The notes under the pieces: generated by a model
The model's input: the letters and a program-made list of their open reading frames with translations, nothing else
Told to the model about the DNA's origin: nothing
Database searches by the model: none
Translations under genes and position numbers: made by a program
NCBI RefSeq assembly: GCF_047675955.1
Contig: NC_132916.1
Coordinates: forward strand, 66,271,481 to 66,335,480
Direction of reading: 5' to 3'
Source: Chlorocebus sabaeus
Taxonomy: Eukaryota > Chordata > Mammalia > Primates > Cercopithecidae
DNA: 64,000 bases
Shown here: one piece after another, positions 47,526 to 59,109 of the stretch
Layout: each line of letters begins with the position of its first letter
Position numbering within the stretch: the first letter of the stretch is position 1

Positions 47526-47921
47526 TGTCTATTAATTTTTTTATAAAACGAAGCACCATTAAAAGAACACTAAACGTGGGTCTTATCCAATAACTAAACA
47601 GATTTGTCTTCAGGATGACAAAGATGAGAGAATTCAGTAAAATTTTATAGAATATAATAGTGTTGAGCAAAACCATAGGTAATTGACATCTGAACATAAA
47701 TCAGAAAGTATATTAAAATCAAACATAATCTACCCTGTATTTCCCTAGGGATTTTATTGGTGGTCTATTCAAAATCATACTTATATACATTCCTATCCAC
47801 TTATTGATTCTTTGATCGAATTAATTATTGTGTCCTTAAGAATCAACATTGTTTTTTGTGATATAAAAAAGAGTCAATATAATTACAGATAAATTATATC
47901 TAAATATTACTATCTTAAACA
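47526..47921. other. AT-rich sequence, nothing seen
   Basis: No gene or assignable repeat between the old L1 and the next LTR. Confidence 0.4.
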
Positions 47922-48298
47922 GTTTGGACTGCTTTAACGAAGTATCATAGAATGAGTGGCTTATAAACAACAGAAATTTATTTCTCACAGTTCCAGAGGA
48001 TGGAAGCTCCAGATCAGGGTATAAGCCTGGTCGATTTGGATGAAGACTTTCTTCTAGATTGTAGACTCAGCCTGGTGGATTTTGGTGAAGACTCTCTTCT
48101 AGATTGTAAACCGCCTACTCTGTCCTCACAAGTTAGAAAGAGAGAGAATTAACTTTCTGGACTTCCTTGCAAGGGTACCCATTCACAAAAGCTCCATCCT
48201 CATGACCTAATTACCTCACCACCTCCAAACACTATCACATTAGAGATTAGATTTCAATATATAAATTTTGGGGAGACATAAACATTTCATCTATAATG
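47922..48298 (-). mobile_element. MLT1-type LTR, minus strand, with internal duplication
   Basis: Solitary MaLR LTR in reverse: gagtggcttataaacaacag, tttatttctcacagttccag, tcatgacctaattacctcac and ataaattttggggagacata. A 45-bp segment is duplicated in tandem at 48026-48070 and 48071-48114. Confidence 0.88.
48026..48114. repeat. 45-bp tandem duplication inside an LTR
   Basis: Two adjacent units, each starting cctggt and containing ctcttctagattgtaaac or its close variant. The units differ at several positions. Confidence 0.9.
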
Positions 48299-48456
48299 AT
48301 TGTTTTCTAGAAAATAGAATAATGCATAATTAAATATTGGTATGCCACTAAATTTTGATTATTTTTAATTTGGTGATCTTGATATCAGCATGAATAGAGA
48401 GAGGGTTAGTTATTTCAAAGAATTCTGAAGAACAGCTTTGGTAGAACACAGTAAAA

Positions 48457-48460
<4 letters not shown>

Positions 48461-48505
<45 letters not shown>
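48461..48505. repeat. (AT)n microsatellite, about 22 units
   Basis: An uninterrupted alternating AT run of about 45 bp. Such tracts are usually length-polymorphic and can extrude as cruciforms. Confidence 0.97.
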
Positions 48506-48507
<2 letters not shown>

Positions 48508-50677
48508 CACGTGCTTTAGATTTTATCTGTGCTGCTCATTTGCCTTGCTGAAATGAGCAGATTTTAAGTGGGAGTTTCTTTTCTTTGCATTTAAAATAAC
48601 TCAGTTGTTGAAAAATATTGTTCATGTGAGCCAATTGATTTTGTTAAAAGCCAAAGAAAATTTTTAAATGTTTTTTAATATAGATTGAAATGATCAAGGA
48701 AAAGAAAGAATAATAAAGTATTGTTCTATAAAGGAGCGAAATTGCAATGCTCACACACAGACTGAAGAATCTGATACTCTCTTAAATCTGCTAATGTGAT
48801 TTTCAGTTCATGTAACTAATACATTATTGATATTTCGTGTAGGTACTTGTATTATTGTTTTAAGATCCAAGAGCAGAAATTCACAGCCAAACATCATTTG
48901 TGATGAGTAGTGAACATAATATAAACTCTTCATTTTGGGGCAGTGTCTGTTTAAGGCCACCTCTCATATTATATAATGCTCATATCTATTTTGCTTAAAT
49001 CTCTATGCTTCAACATTTTCTGAATTAACTGTACCAGATCAATTCCTTTCATCCTGTTAAATCTCACCGGAGGGCTACATATTCATTCACAGGCCTTAAT
49101 TGAGATTCTAGAAAGTGCCTTCTAATATTTTCTTGACAGTTTCCAATATTTTTCAGTGTGTAGTTCCCTTGTTACAAAAAGAATACAAAACAATAGAAAG
49201 AAATTGATAAAGCACGTAAGTAGATCACAAAGTTGATGTTTCTTCATTGATTTTAAGGATTTTTGCCATTTTTAAACTGTTATTATAGACTATGTCATGG
49301 AAGCCTAAAATAGAGAACAATGACTATTTTTCACCAAAAATTTGATAAGTTAGGCAAACAAGATTCAATAGGTTTTAAAATATAGTTCAGCTGAATTCAC
49401 AGGAATCTCCATATTGCCAATGAGTATTAAGTAAAGGATAGCACAGAAATATATTTTTGAAAAGATTGGAATATCATGGTTCTGGGAAGTGTAAGGTGCT
49501 GCTGTGGAATTTTTAAAAACACAGGCATCATTCAAATGGTGAATTTATAGCTATAAATAAAGTGGTCTTTCCCATAAGTTTTTCATAACTTTTTTTCATA
49601 ACTCCTATGTGCACAGTGCCACCAACAGGAAAGACATACACTATCAAATAAGGATGTATTTCAAATTCAAAGGGAAACTACAGATTTTGAATAATCTTCA
49701 AGAGTATAATAACTGTCAGCTGCTGTACCATGTCTCTGAGCCATTCTAATCTTGACTACTAACTTTAGCTATTCAGGTACTACTCTGCTTTTTGTCTAAT
49801 GTGGAGCAGTATTATTATATACTTAGGGTGCATTACACTGATATTCAAATATTTTCAAAATGACCTGTAGTAAAAAAAATTTTTTTGTGATCCATAATAC
49901 ATGCATATGCACCCAATTACACACAGTTGAAATAAAATTCCACAAAACAATATTTAAACTTACTTTGTACAGTACACTTCAACATTTCATTTTTCTATTC
50001 TATTTCATATTTCTCTGCCTTCTTGTGGAACAAGTTCTATCACTTTTGCGTTCTCATATAGTATGCATTATATGAAGACCTTGGACAGTGCCAAATTTTT
50101 AATTAAAAGATGTTTGATAAATGCACGAATCGTACCAGCTTCTTGAGTACCAAAATTTTTCCCCTAAAGATCATAGTTTTTACGTTTTGAAATATTTCAA
50201 AAAAATTTTAAATCTTTAGCCATGAGTAATAAAATTAAAGATATTGGCATTTGCAAGGAAGTCCCATTGGGAATGGAACCAAGTTGGTGAAATGGAAAGA
50301 GAAGAAGGAAAATAAGTCAAGGAACTTTGAAAGATATTAGATCTACTTGCTAGCAAATGACATACTTAGCAATATATTTTTTTTTTCTCGTTTGGTGTGG
50401 TGGTTCTCTCACTCTTTACGTTTACTAAGAGGAAATTTTCCCCAGGCCATTCTATAAATTATACCATGAAGCTGGCTGTGATGCTTTTGATGTCTGTTAA
50501 AAAACCATTGATAACAACACAAAAAAATACAGCCTTGAAGAAAATTATTATCCTGCTATCAATTCTAGCCAAACATACCTGATTTATACTTGCATATAGA
50601 TGTGTATATGTGAATTTCAACAAGAGAACCATCACATATATTTTAAAATGCCAGGTATATTTATATATTTAAAAGAA
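48506..50677. other. AT-rich sequence, nothing assignable
   Basis: No gene or recognisable repeat. Open frames up to 71 codons (49860-50075) have no identifiable domain. Confidence 0.45.
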
Positions 50678-50971
50678 GGACGGGAGCTGTGCCTACCTGT
50701 AATCCCAGCACTTTGAGAGGCCGAGGCAGGCGGATCACTTGAGGTCAGGAGTTCGAGACCAGCCTGGCCAACATGGCGAAACCCCATCTCTACTAAAAAT
50801 ACAAAAATGAGTCAGGTGTAGTGGCGCAAGCCTGTAATCCCAGATACTTAGGAGGCTAAGGCAGGAGAATCACTTGACCCTGGGAAGCAGAGGTTCCAGT
50901 GACAGAGAACATGCCACTGTGCTCCAGCCTGGGCAACACAGCGAGACTCCACCTCAAAGAAAAAAAAAGAT
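50678..50971 (+). mobile_element. Alu (AluS-like), plus strand
   Basis: Complete Alu from ggacgggagctgtgcctacc to an A-tail at about 50957-50969. The left arm has ggaggtcaggagttcgagac-type sequence, and the right arm ends in agcgagactccacctcaaag. Candidate target-site duplications are atatatttaaaagaa just upstream and atataattttaaaagaaa at about 50974-50991. Confidence 0.95.
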
Positions 50972-51212
50972 AAATATAATTTTAAAAGAAAATAATATGA
51001 ATTATTTTTTCCTTTAGCAGTTAATTATGATTTAAATTATAGAATGCAGTATGGAGCATGCAGGAAAACAAATACTTGAAAGCCTTTAAAAAGCTGTCCC
51101 AAAGGGACAACTTACAGATACTACCACAAGGGGGCTCAGTAAGGGAGGGAAAAGGAAGGAATTAGGATATAACATTTTTTAAAACGTGAAAATGCCATTT
51201 CATATTTTAAAG

Positions 51213-51214
<2 letters not shown>

Positions 51215-51268
<54 letters not shown>

Positions 51269-51320
51269 CCCCCCCGCCCCCACCCCACCCCCGTCTCTCT
51301 CTCCGTCTCTTCTCCCTCCA
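51215..51320. repeat. (TC)n tract with C-run block (minus-strand G-quadruplex motif)
   Basis: About 25 TC units (51215-51265), then four C-runs at 51266-51275, 51277-51281, 51283-51286 and 51288-51292 separated by single bases, then a shorter CT tract to about 51320. On the minus strand the runs fit a G-quadruplex with one-nucleotide loops. On the plus strand they fit an i-motif. Confidence 0.93.
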
Positions 51321-51584
51321 CCTTTTTATGAAATAAAAACTAAAACTAAAAAGCCAATATCTCTGAGAGGAATTGCTGAGTTCTGGTTTATCTTGTAGCC
51401 TACTTAAACTATGTTGCAGGAAACTCAACAGACTGCATAGGTACTCAGGAGGTAATTTTTATAGCCAATGCAAATGAGCAGTATACTCATAAATGATGTT
51501 ATGGATTCAGATATGTTTTTATAATTTTGGATAAAGGTAAAGATTTTTTTCTGAAATATGGGTATAATCAAAGTATAATATGGG

Positions 51585-51725
51585 ACTTCTTTCTTTCCTT
51601 CCTCTTCCTCCTTCTTTTTTTCTCTTCTTTGTCTTTTTCTTCTTCTTTTGATTTTTCCTCTGTATTTTGTTGCTCTCTCCCTTCTTCTTCTCCTTTTCCT
51701 CTTCCACCTCTTCTTTTTCACCTCT
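51585..51725. repeat. Polypyrimidine tract
   Basis: About 140 bp of nearly pure C/T on the plus strand, with few purine breaks. Such tracts can form triplex DNA. The 92-98-codon lysine/arginine/glutamate-rich frames on the minus strand here (51425-51797) are artefacts of the composition. Confidence 0.9.
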
Positions 51726-51931
51726 CTGTTTATACAAATGTGTTTTTCCTGGGTTACATGATATAAAGCAAAGTTCAGAGGTCCTGGAATCAGGCATATT
51801 TCAGTTTGAATTTTTGGTTTTTCTGTCTTTGGATGAAATGTTTAACTTTTATGAGCACTATAATCGAAAAAGTATTTCCTAATCTGTAAATTTGGAAACA
51901 CATGCTGCGGGACTATGAGAGTTTTAGAAAA

Positions 51932-52135
51932 AAAAAATATATATCTATATATACGTGTATATATATATATTTTATATGTGTGTATATATATTTTATGTGT
52001 ATATGTACACATATATAAAATATATATATTTTCCAGTTACTCTGGTAGGTATTTTTTATATATATGTGTATATGTATTTTATGTATGTATACACACACAT
52101 ATATATAAAATACCTACCAGAGTAACGGGAAAATA
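51932..52135. repeat. Compound palindromic AT-rich repeat
   Basis: The stronger palindrome has arms at about 52028-52076 and 52085-52135. attttccagttactctggta on the left pairs with the complement of taccagagtaacgggaaaat on the right, then both continue into TA/TG repeats around a loop near 52077-52084. A second AT palindrome is centred near 52009 (atgtacacat). The unique GTTACTCTGGTAGGTATTTT core in both arms shows this is a true inverted repeat, not only alternating TA. Confidence 0.93.
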
Positions 52136-52499
52136 TTAATTCCTTAATAAATAGTGGATTTTTTATGGTTATGAGAGTGTCAATTATTTTATGAATATGA
52201 AATGAAATTCATTGTTTAATCTAACTTTGGTTATTAGTGTTTCCTTTAATATTCAGAAGCACAATATCTCCTTCACACACATCTTTACTGATCTATGTAC
52301 CTATAAACCTTTCAGTGTAATACTGTGAAAAATGTCAGTTATATGTTGCTGACATATAACTATAGTTAGTATGGATGAGCCTCAGTAGACAGAATTTCTA
52401 CCTATTTGAAGTTTTCAAAAATGAAAAAGACATATTTCTGGGACCAACAGTAAGACCCAGCTGATTTTAGAGAATAAAGCACTAAGAACTGAATAAAAA
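52136..52499. other. AT-rich sequence, nothing seen
   Basis: No gene or repeat recognised. Confidence 0.4.
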
Positions 52500-52698
52500 T
52501 AAAAACATATAGGGCAGCAAAACATTTTGTATGGATACTGTAATGGTGAATACATGATACTATGAATTAGTCAAAACCCAAAAACCATAGAGCATAATCA
52601 GTGAAACTTAATGTAAACTATGAACTTTAGTTAATAACAATACATTAATATTGGTCTATTGATCATAAAAAGTGTACCACACCAACGCAAGATGCTGA

Positions 52699-53216
52699 CC
52701 CTTTTCCCATTTGCCCTGAGAATACTTGTCAGGGCGCTTGCAGCTGCCATGTTTACCTGAGAAATATCCATGTAATATCTCACTTTTATTATTATTTTAA
52801 TGTCCCTCCGTTATATAGATGTTGGGAACAAAATGTATCATTCTATATCATTCTATTTATAGCATTTTGTTTTAATAGTTGTATATCTATTTACAAAATA
52901 TAGTAATTCTCTACTGCAGAAAATGTCACACCCTAGAAAACGTAGCTTTCCTACCCGTGATGTCAGCATCACTTTCAAAGAGTTGTTGGCTGAAGATTCA
53001 TTTGACTAACCTGATTTTTCTAAAATAGATAATTCTGATGATTCAGACAATTTTGATGTTAGTTCTGTTTAGAAATCATTCCAAGGATAGTTCTTATATT
53101 TTATTTTCACATGGAAAATCAGTCAGATTTGCTTCAGCCTCAAAGAGTGTGTTTATGTAAAATTAAATGAGCACTGGCAGCAAGATGCACTTTTTTTTTT
53201 CTAAACAGGAAAAGGG
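52699..53216 (+). mobile_element. piggyBac DNA element (MER75-like)
   Basis: A 518-bp element that starts cccttttcccatttg and ends caggaaaaggg, the CCC...GGG ends expected of primate piggyBac elements. TTAA follows at 53217-53220, and the left target copy reads ctga (52695-52698), consistent with a mutated TTAA. It carries gggcgcttgcagctgccatg near the left end and a coding remnant in the middle. It is inserted in an L1 3' UTR. Confidence 0.88.
52923..53072 (+). pseudogene. PGBD4-like transposase N-terminal remnant
   Basis: From ATG at 52923 the frame reads MSHPRKRSFPTRDVSI, then LLAEDSFD, a stop at 53007-53009, then PDFSKIDNSDDSDNF. The order of basic N-terminus, LLAEDSFD and acidic DFS-ID-SD is what I recall for the start of the domesticated transposase gene PGBD4. 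The catalytic domain is absent, so this is the short coding start kept by a non-autonomous piggyBac family. Confidence 0.8.
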
Positions 53217-53485
53217 TTAATAATAGGAGAAACTGTGGACAGGGATGATGAAGAAGGAAGTAAGTATATGGGAACTCTGTACTTTTTGACCAGTGTTATT
53301 GTAAACCTAAAACTGCTTAGCAAACAATCTGTTAATTAATTTTTAAAAATCTATATATATAGTTCTCAAACAGAGGATGTCTAATGTTTTCATTTTTTGA
53401 CAATAAGCATTTATTTCTTCATGCAAAATGTTAAAGTTTACACTGTGGGATTTAAATTACAACTATAATTATTTAATACTTAACG

Positions 53486-53606
53486 TTTATCTACATTTCT
53501 CTACTATGAATGAGAATGCTTGTATATTAAGATTTTCCTGAATATTTATCTATGTTTCTCTACTATGAATGTACAGAAATGCCTGTTCATCAAGAATTTC
53601 TTGAAG
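53486..53606. repeat. 59-bp tandem duplication
   Basis: Two adjacent diverged units starting tttatctacatttctctact (53486) and tttatctatgtttctctact (53545). Each contains actatgaatg and ends in a tt(tc)(ct)tgaa motif. Confidence 0.85.
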
Positions 53607-54457
53607 ACAACCTAATATTTAAAGTTTTACTTGTAATATGATAGAAATAATAAATATTGACCTATTTATTGGGCAATTTCTCTGTTACAGGTACTATGTT
53701 AAGTACTTTATCTGCATCATATAAAGCATGTTCATAACTTCTAAGAAAGAAATTATTGTCCAGAAAGTCTTCTAATCTGAATATTATTGATGTACTTATA
53801 ATTCAAATAACTATGAAAACGGAATGTAATGAATTATTTTAACTTCATTTAAAAATCAATGATTTAATAGTAGTACATATCCTGAGTTGTGTGCATGTTT
53901 CTGTTTAAGAAGAAAAATGACTAAGATACAGTTGTGTTAAATACTCATTCATAAAACTTATTATAAATATTATACATATTTATACTATTAACTAGAGATA
54001 TTATACACTGATAAGTCAGTAATTCAACTCAGAAATTCATAGGAGACTACTATTGGTACTCTGTCATTATTTCTGAAACTAGAATTATTTATGTAGTGAA
54101 AGGATCCAATATTTTTCCATCTATTTCATTTTAAATCTCTGTGTTATATAATATACTTATTGCAAGATGATGAAATTGCAAACAACAGAGGGCTTGGAGA
54201 AACTGTGCCTTGGATGCTAACCTAGAATATGTCAGACTTTTTGAAAATTAGACATATTTATGTGGAATACACTTTATTTGAAAGAACACAAATACGCTAT
54301 TTTCAGTTTAGTTCTTTAGAACATTCAGAAAATCAGGAAGTTACATATGTCAAGAATAGCTGATGGCTTAATCCAACCCCATCATTGGGCATATAAACAA
54401 AAAGAATATAAGAAGTCATGATTCATTGTAACATAATCAAATGACAATGCCCCTCTA

Positions 54458-54512
54458 GGGCAACAAGAGCACTATAAGATAATTGACTCTGGTTAAAAAC
54501 AAACAATGAACC
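54458..54512. repeat. 55-bp dispersed direct repeat, copy 1
   Basis: Starts gggcaacaagagcactataa and ends aacaatgaacc. Matches 54631-54685 with three mismatches in 55. Confidence 0.92.
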
Positions 54513-54630
54513 AAAAAAGTTAGAAATCATTTCAAAATAAAATGTTTAAACAATATGTATATTTCTGATTCATAGCAGCCATGGTGACTTTACCTGCTAC
54601 ATTGATGTTTTCCAAATGAGAAAAAGTAAA

Positions 54631-54685
54631 GGGCAAAAAGAGCACTATAAGGTAATTGACTCTGATTAAAAACAAACAATGAACC
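54631..54685. repeat. 55-bp dispersed direct repeat, copy 2
   Basis: Starts gggcaaaaagagcactataa. Same orientation as copy 1, 173 bp downstream. The flanks do not match. Confidence 0.92.
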
Positions 54686-57600
54686 CACAAGGAAAAGCCT
54701 TTTCTATTGATTTTATTTTCTTTCAGACATTTTGTAATTTATCTTTCAAATTTCTATTCTTGGAGTGTAGTCACATCACAAATAACAGTATCAAAGTTGA
54801 AAGATATTGGATTTGTAATAAATGGCTGCTGTAAAAGGCATCAAGCTTTGGTTTTTGGCCCTCCATGATTATTCAGTTTATCTACTCCATCACGACATAG
54901 GATCTAGGATATTTTAAAGAAAATATATCAACTCAATTGTTGGTTTGGGCAACACCTTCTGGTAATAAGTTGTTTTGTTATATGATCTTGTGTGATCCTA
55001 CATAACTTTATATCCACTCAAACATTCCAATTCAAAAAGTGAAACACAGAATCTCACATTATAAAGTAATAACTTCTCTAAGAGTGTAAATATTAAATTA
55101 TCCAAAATACTAATTCACCAAAATGCCTAGTTTTTAATTAAAAGTTATTTTGAATCACAAAGTTCCCAAATAACTTCAAACAGTATATTAGAAACCTTGA
55201 AAATATAAATTATTGCAGTTTTTATTCAATAAGAATTATTTGTAATTGTTTTTTGGTTTTGGTTTTGGGTTTTGTCTATTTTTTATTTTTATTTTATTTT
55301 AAATTTTTTAATTTTTAATTTCAATTTAAAAAATTGTAATTATCTCTTCTTATCTTGAAAAATCAGTCTAGATGGTATCAGGTAAAGTCATCATAGCTGC
55401 TATGAATTCAAAAATATGTATTTTTAAACATTTTGTTTTGAAATTATTTCTGACTTATCAAAAAGTTGTAAAAACAATTAAAATGTGACTGTATTTTGTT
55501 CACTGCACTTCACAAATGTTGTTAGCATATTTTTCCACTTTATCATTTCTGTGGGGGGTTGGGGGGAAGGTAAGTTTGAGCAATGAATGACATATGACAT
55601 ATGGGAAATTTTGATCTGAAGCCAAATATTTTGAACACTGAGGCTCAAAACAAACTTTACTAAATTCTGAAAAAGTGCATAATTCATGTCAGGCTATAAA
55701 ATATAACCCATCAGTACATCTACTTTTTTGAAAATTTTTATAAAATATTCTTAGTCAAGTATCTAGAATGATGTGGAATGTTCCAGAAAAGCTTTCTTAA
55801 ATTGTTTTTGTTTAAGGTTACTAATTATTTATACACTTAGCATTTGTAAATAATAGAGAGCAAGGTATTAACATTGGATCAAAATATTTTATCGTCTTTA
55901 ATACTAGCCAAGCTGTATTGCTGTATAGCCAAATTTAGCCTAGGGAGCTACCAACCACTGATTCATCAATTTGGTAATAACCAGGGAAGCTGGAAGAAAA
56001 AATAATGGCTTGCCAAAGTATGCGTATTTACTAACCAATAGAGGAAATCAAGGGCCAGCCTGATCCCTTCTTCTAATCCATGAAACAAGGAAGAAGGAAA
56101 AGAGAGAGACAACACCTATAGACTATGCTGTCTATGTTTTACAGTGCTCAATAAGTTATGTATTCACCTATTTGTATCACTCAGGTGATATTGGCCTCTG
56201 CTTATAGATTAATGGATAATATTACATTGGTCAAAATATGACTTTGTAAATGTTTTCTCAGAAATTTTGATTGATTTCTGGTCAGTTGACACCACAGAAC
56301 ACATAGCAATCTTATTGGGTGGCTATTGGGTGCATCTCCATCTATGGTCTGCACATTTTTCACATTATCTCTTTGTCTATTGTCAACTCTTGATATCTTC
56401 ACATAATTTTAAACCAAATAAGGTCATTTCTTTTAATGAGCCCCTAAATCAGACTAATTAGATTTTCTGACATTCTGAAGTTGCAGGGCCTTGTGGCAGG
56501 TGAAATTGCTACTACAATGAATTTCAAAACTCTCAACAGAGCAAACTAATTATATATATATAAGCATATACAATAAAGCAACTACAATAAAAAAAAGAAA
56601 AGCAACTACAATAAAAAAACTACAAGATAAAAAAATATTTTTTATTAATTTCAAAGAAGCATTTTAGAAATAGGCCTAAGGCCAAGCAATAAAAGCAGAA
56701 ATGAAAATAAACTGAACTGAATAAGGTCCTTGATAAAATAAAGAAAACTTTACTTTATGGTTTAATTAGAAAATATTATGCATTGAGTAAAGGGAGAAAA
56801 GCAAGTTATGTTGGTAAAGCTTTCTTTCAGCTTAATTAAATATTATATATGTTTTCACTCTGTTTTGTTCTTTCTGAATCAAAAGGTAAACATTATTTAT
56901 TTCTTCGGTGTTCCATGAAACCAAGACATTGTCGCATACATAAATATAACTGTTATACGTTTGATTATGAAGCCTTTGTTTTATTCAAACCTATTTGTAT
57001 TCAAAGCTGTTTTAGGAGGAAACCAAACTATAGTGAGATGAAAACATAACAATGTTTTCAGAAAGCTTAATATATGTCTAGCACATAGATCCAATTTATT
57101 TAAGAGATTACTCCAATAAGTACTTTCAATATTCTTTATATAATCAATTTGTGCTTTATTTTAATTTTAAGTAATACCAAATTTTATTAACTTTATCTAA
57201 TTATTAAAAACTAGAATGAACTGTACGTTATAAGGGTGGTAAGATATTTGTATTCTTGAAAGTAAAATGTAGTGTATTTTAGAATTGGCACACACAATCC
57301 TCAAGCAAAAATGTTGGTGATTAACTCAGGTTATAAGGAATTAAATTAAATGACCTTTCCTGTGTTCCCAAATATATGTTGTTTAAATTTCTGATAAGTA
57401 ATGTTATCTAGAATATCAAGAGAAGACAAAGTTTGATTGAGAAGGTAAAAACTCAACTGGAAGTTGAAGGTTGCATATTATGCACAATTGCTTGAATCCT
57501 CTTATGTTCAGATGGACTGAAACAGGGGAAATATGTGTAACTCCAATACTCAGGAGTGGGCTTGGCACATAGATGATGCCCAAAGACTGTTGCTCAATAA

Positions 57601-59109
57601 GAGCTGTTAATACATTTTTATTTTTGTTTTGTAAGAAAGGTAACTGAATTTGTAAATATGAATTACAACTTCTCTTCTTAATACTAATAGATTTGTTGTA
57701 CATAGGAAGTTAAATTGGTTGTTAAACTTTTACAAATTATTTAAATGTATGGACTTGAAATTTAAATTTTTGATTATATTATATTATGCAAGTAAATAAA
57801 AATAGTTATAAAAATAAAATATTGAACCTAGAGAAAGCTAGTAAAAAGTCCATTATGAAAGTTAATTTTTAAAATATTCATAGGATGAATATTTTTCAAA
57901 TTAAAAAAAGATCATGAGCTTAGCAAAGTTATCTATTTTCCAGAATTCTGTTTGTTTAAATTGTAAGACTTATTTTTACAATATCATTTGCTACGTACTA
58001 TGTATGAAAAGAAATATTATCACCTATATCAGATTCTAGCATGATTAGAAACTCTTATTTGTATCCTACGTACATACACACATGATCTCTGGGAGTAGAA
58101 CTTCAAAAGGAAATCTATGGGGCATGGAAAACAGTGGTCTTCTCAGCTAATCTCCCAAAATACAGAGAAAAACAACAACAACAGCAACAAAAAACGGTTT
58201 CTCGTGGAGAAAAAAACAATAATTAAATTATATTTAAAGAAAATGTAGCTCATATCATCATCATCTCGTGATGCTGATGTTTGAGGAAATTGTTTTGTTT
58301 TCACCTGATTAAATACTACAGCTTTGCCAAATAAGAGGATTTAGCCAAAGATCCAAGATATGAAAAATCTGAAGCACAAATTTCCCAGCTGAATAAGAGA
58401 GAAATTGATTCAATATTTTAAAAAATAACTTTATATAACAAAGTATTATTTCTATCTATAAGATGCACTTATTGCAAGCAAAGAACTAGCTTTTAACACA
58501 ACAGTAGAGTTGTGCAACTGTCACAAACATCAGGTTTTAGAACATTTCCATCACCCTCCAACATGTATTCTGCCCATTTGAAGTGAATTCCTGTTCTCAC
58601 CTCCAGTCTCAGGCAACAAATGATCTGAGTCTGTCTCTACAGATTTGCCTTTTCTGGGAAATTCACGTATGTTGAATCATACAGTATAAGTCTTTTGTGA
58701 CAGACTTCTGTCACTTAGCAAAATATTTTTGAGATCATATTGTACTATGTTTCGGTACTTTACTCTTTTCCATTGCTGAATAACATTCTACTGTACAGAT
58801 AAGCTACAGTGTGCTGATGGACATTTAAATTGTTTCCAGTTATGGTATTAAGAAATCATGTTTCCGTGAGCATTAACATCCAACTTTATTTGTGGAAATA
58901 TATATATTTAATTTTTATTGGTTGGACGCCCAAGAGTGGAATTGGTAGACTATATGGTACATTTTTAACTTTTTAAGTAGCTGCCAAAGTATTTTCCAAA
59001 ATGGCTGTATCAATTTACTTAAGGGCTCCAATCTCCCCACTTCCTCACCAACACTTCTCATTGTCTATCTTTTTTATTATCGCCATCACAGAGGGTGGAA
59101 AGTAGCAGG

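Larger units (their letters stand above)
52500..53335 (+). mobile_element. Old L1 (L1M) 3' UTR, split by a piggyBac element
   Basis: About 52511-52698 and 53217-53335. Landmarks are agggcagcaaaacattttgt, aaacttaatgtaaactatga, aaaaagtgtaccacacc, and after the insertion taataggagaaactg, ggaactctgtactttttgac and tgtaaacctaaaactgctt. These match the 3' UTR type of the L1 ending at 47525. Confidence 0.85.
53607..58479. other. Long AT-rich stretch, no gene seen
   Basis: Apart from the 55-bp repeats at 54.46 and 54.63 kb, I see low-complexity T/A-rich sequence at about 55240-55340 and a possible L2/MIR scrap near 57545-57605 (ggcttggcacatagatgatg then gttgctcaataa). A CAACAACAACAGCAAC patch lies near 58173-58192. 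Open frames up to 95 codons show no recognisable domain. Confidence 0.45.

Noticed and set aside
51186..51797. Ser/Leu-rich and Arg/Glu/Lys-rich open frames of 60-98 codons
   Set aside because: They are direct translations of CT repeats and the polypyrimidine tract.
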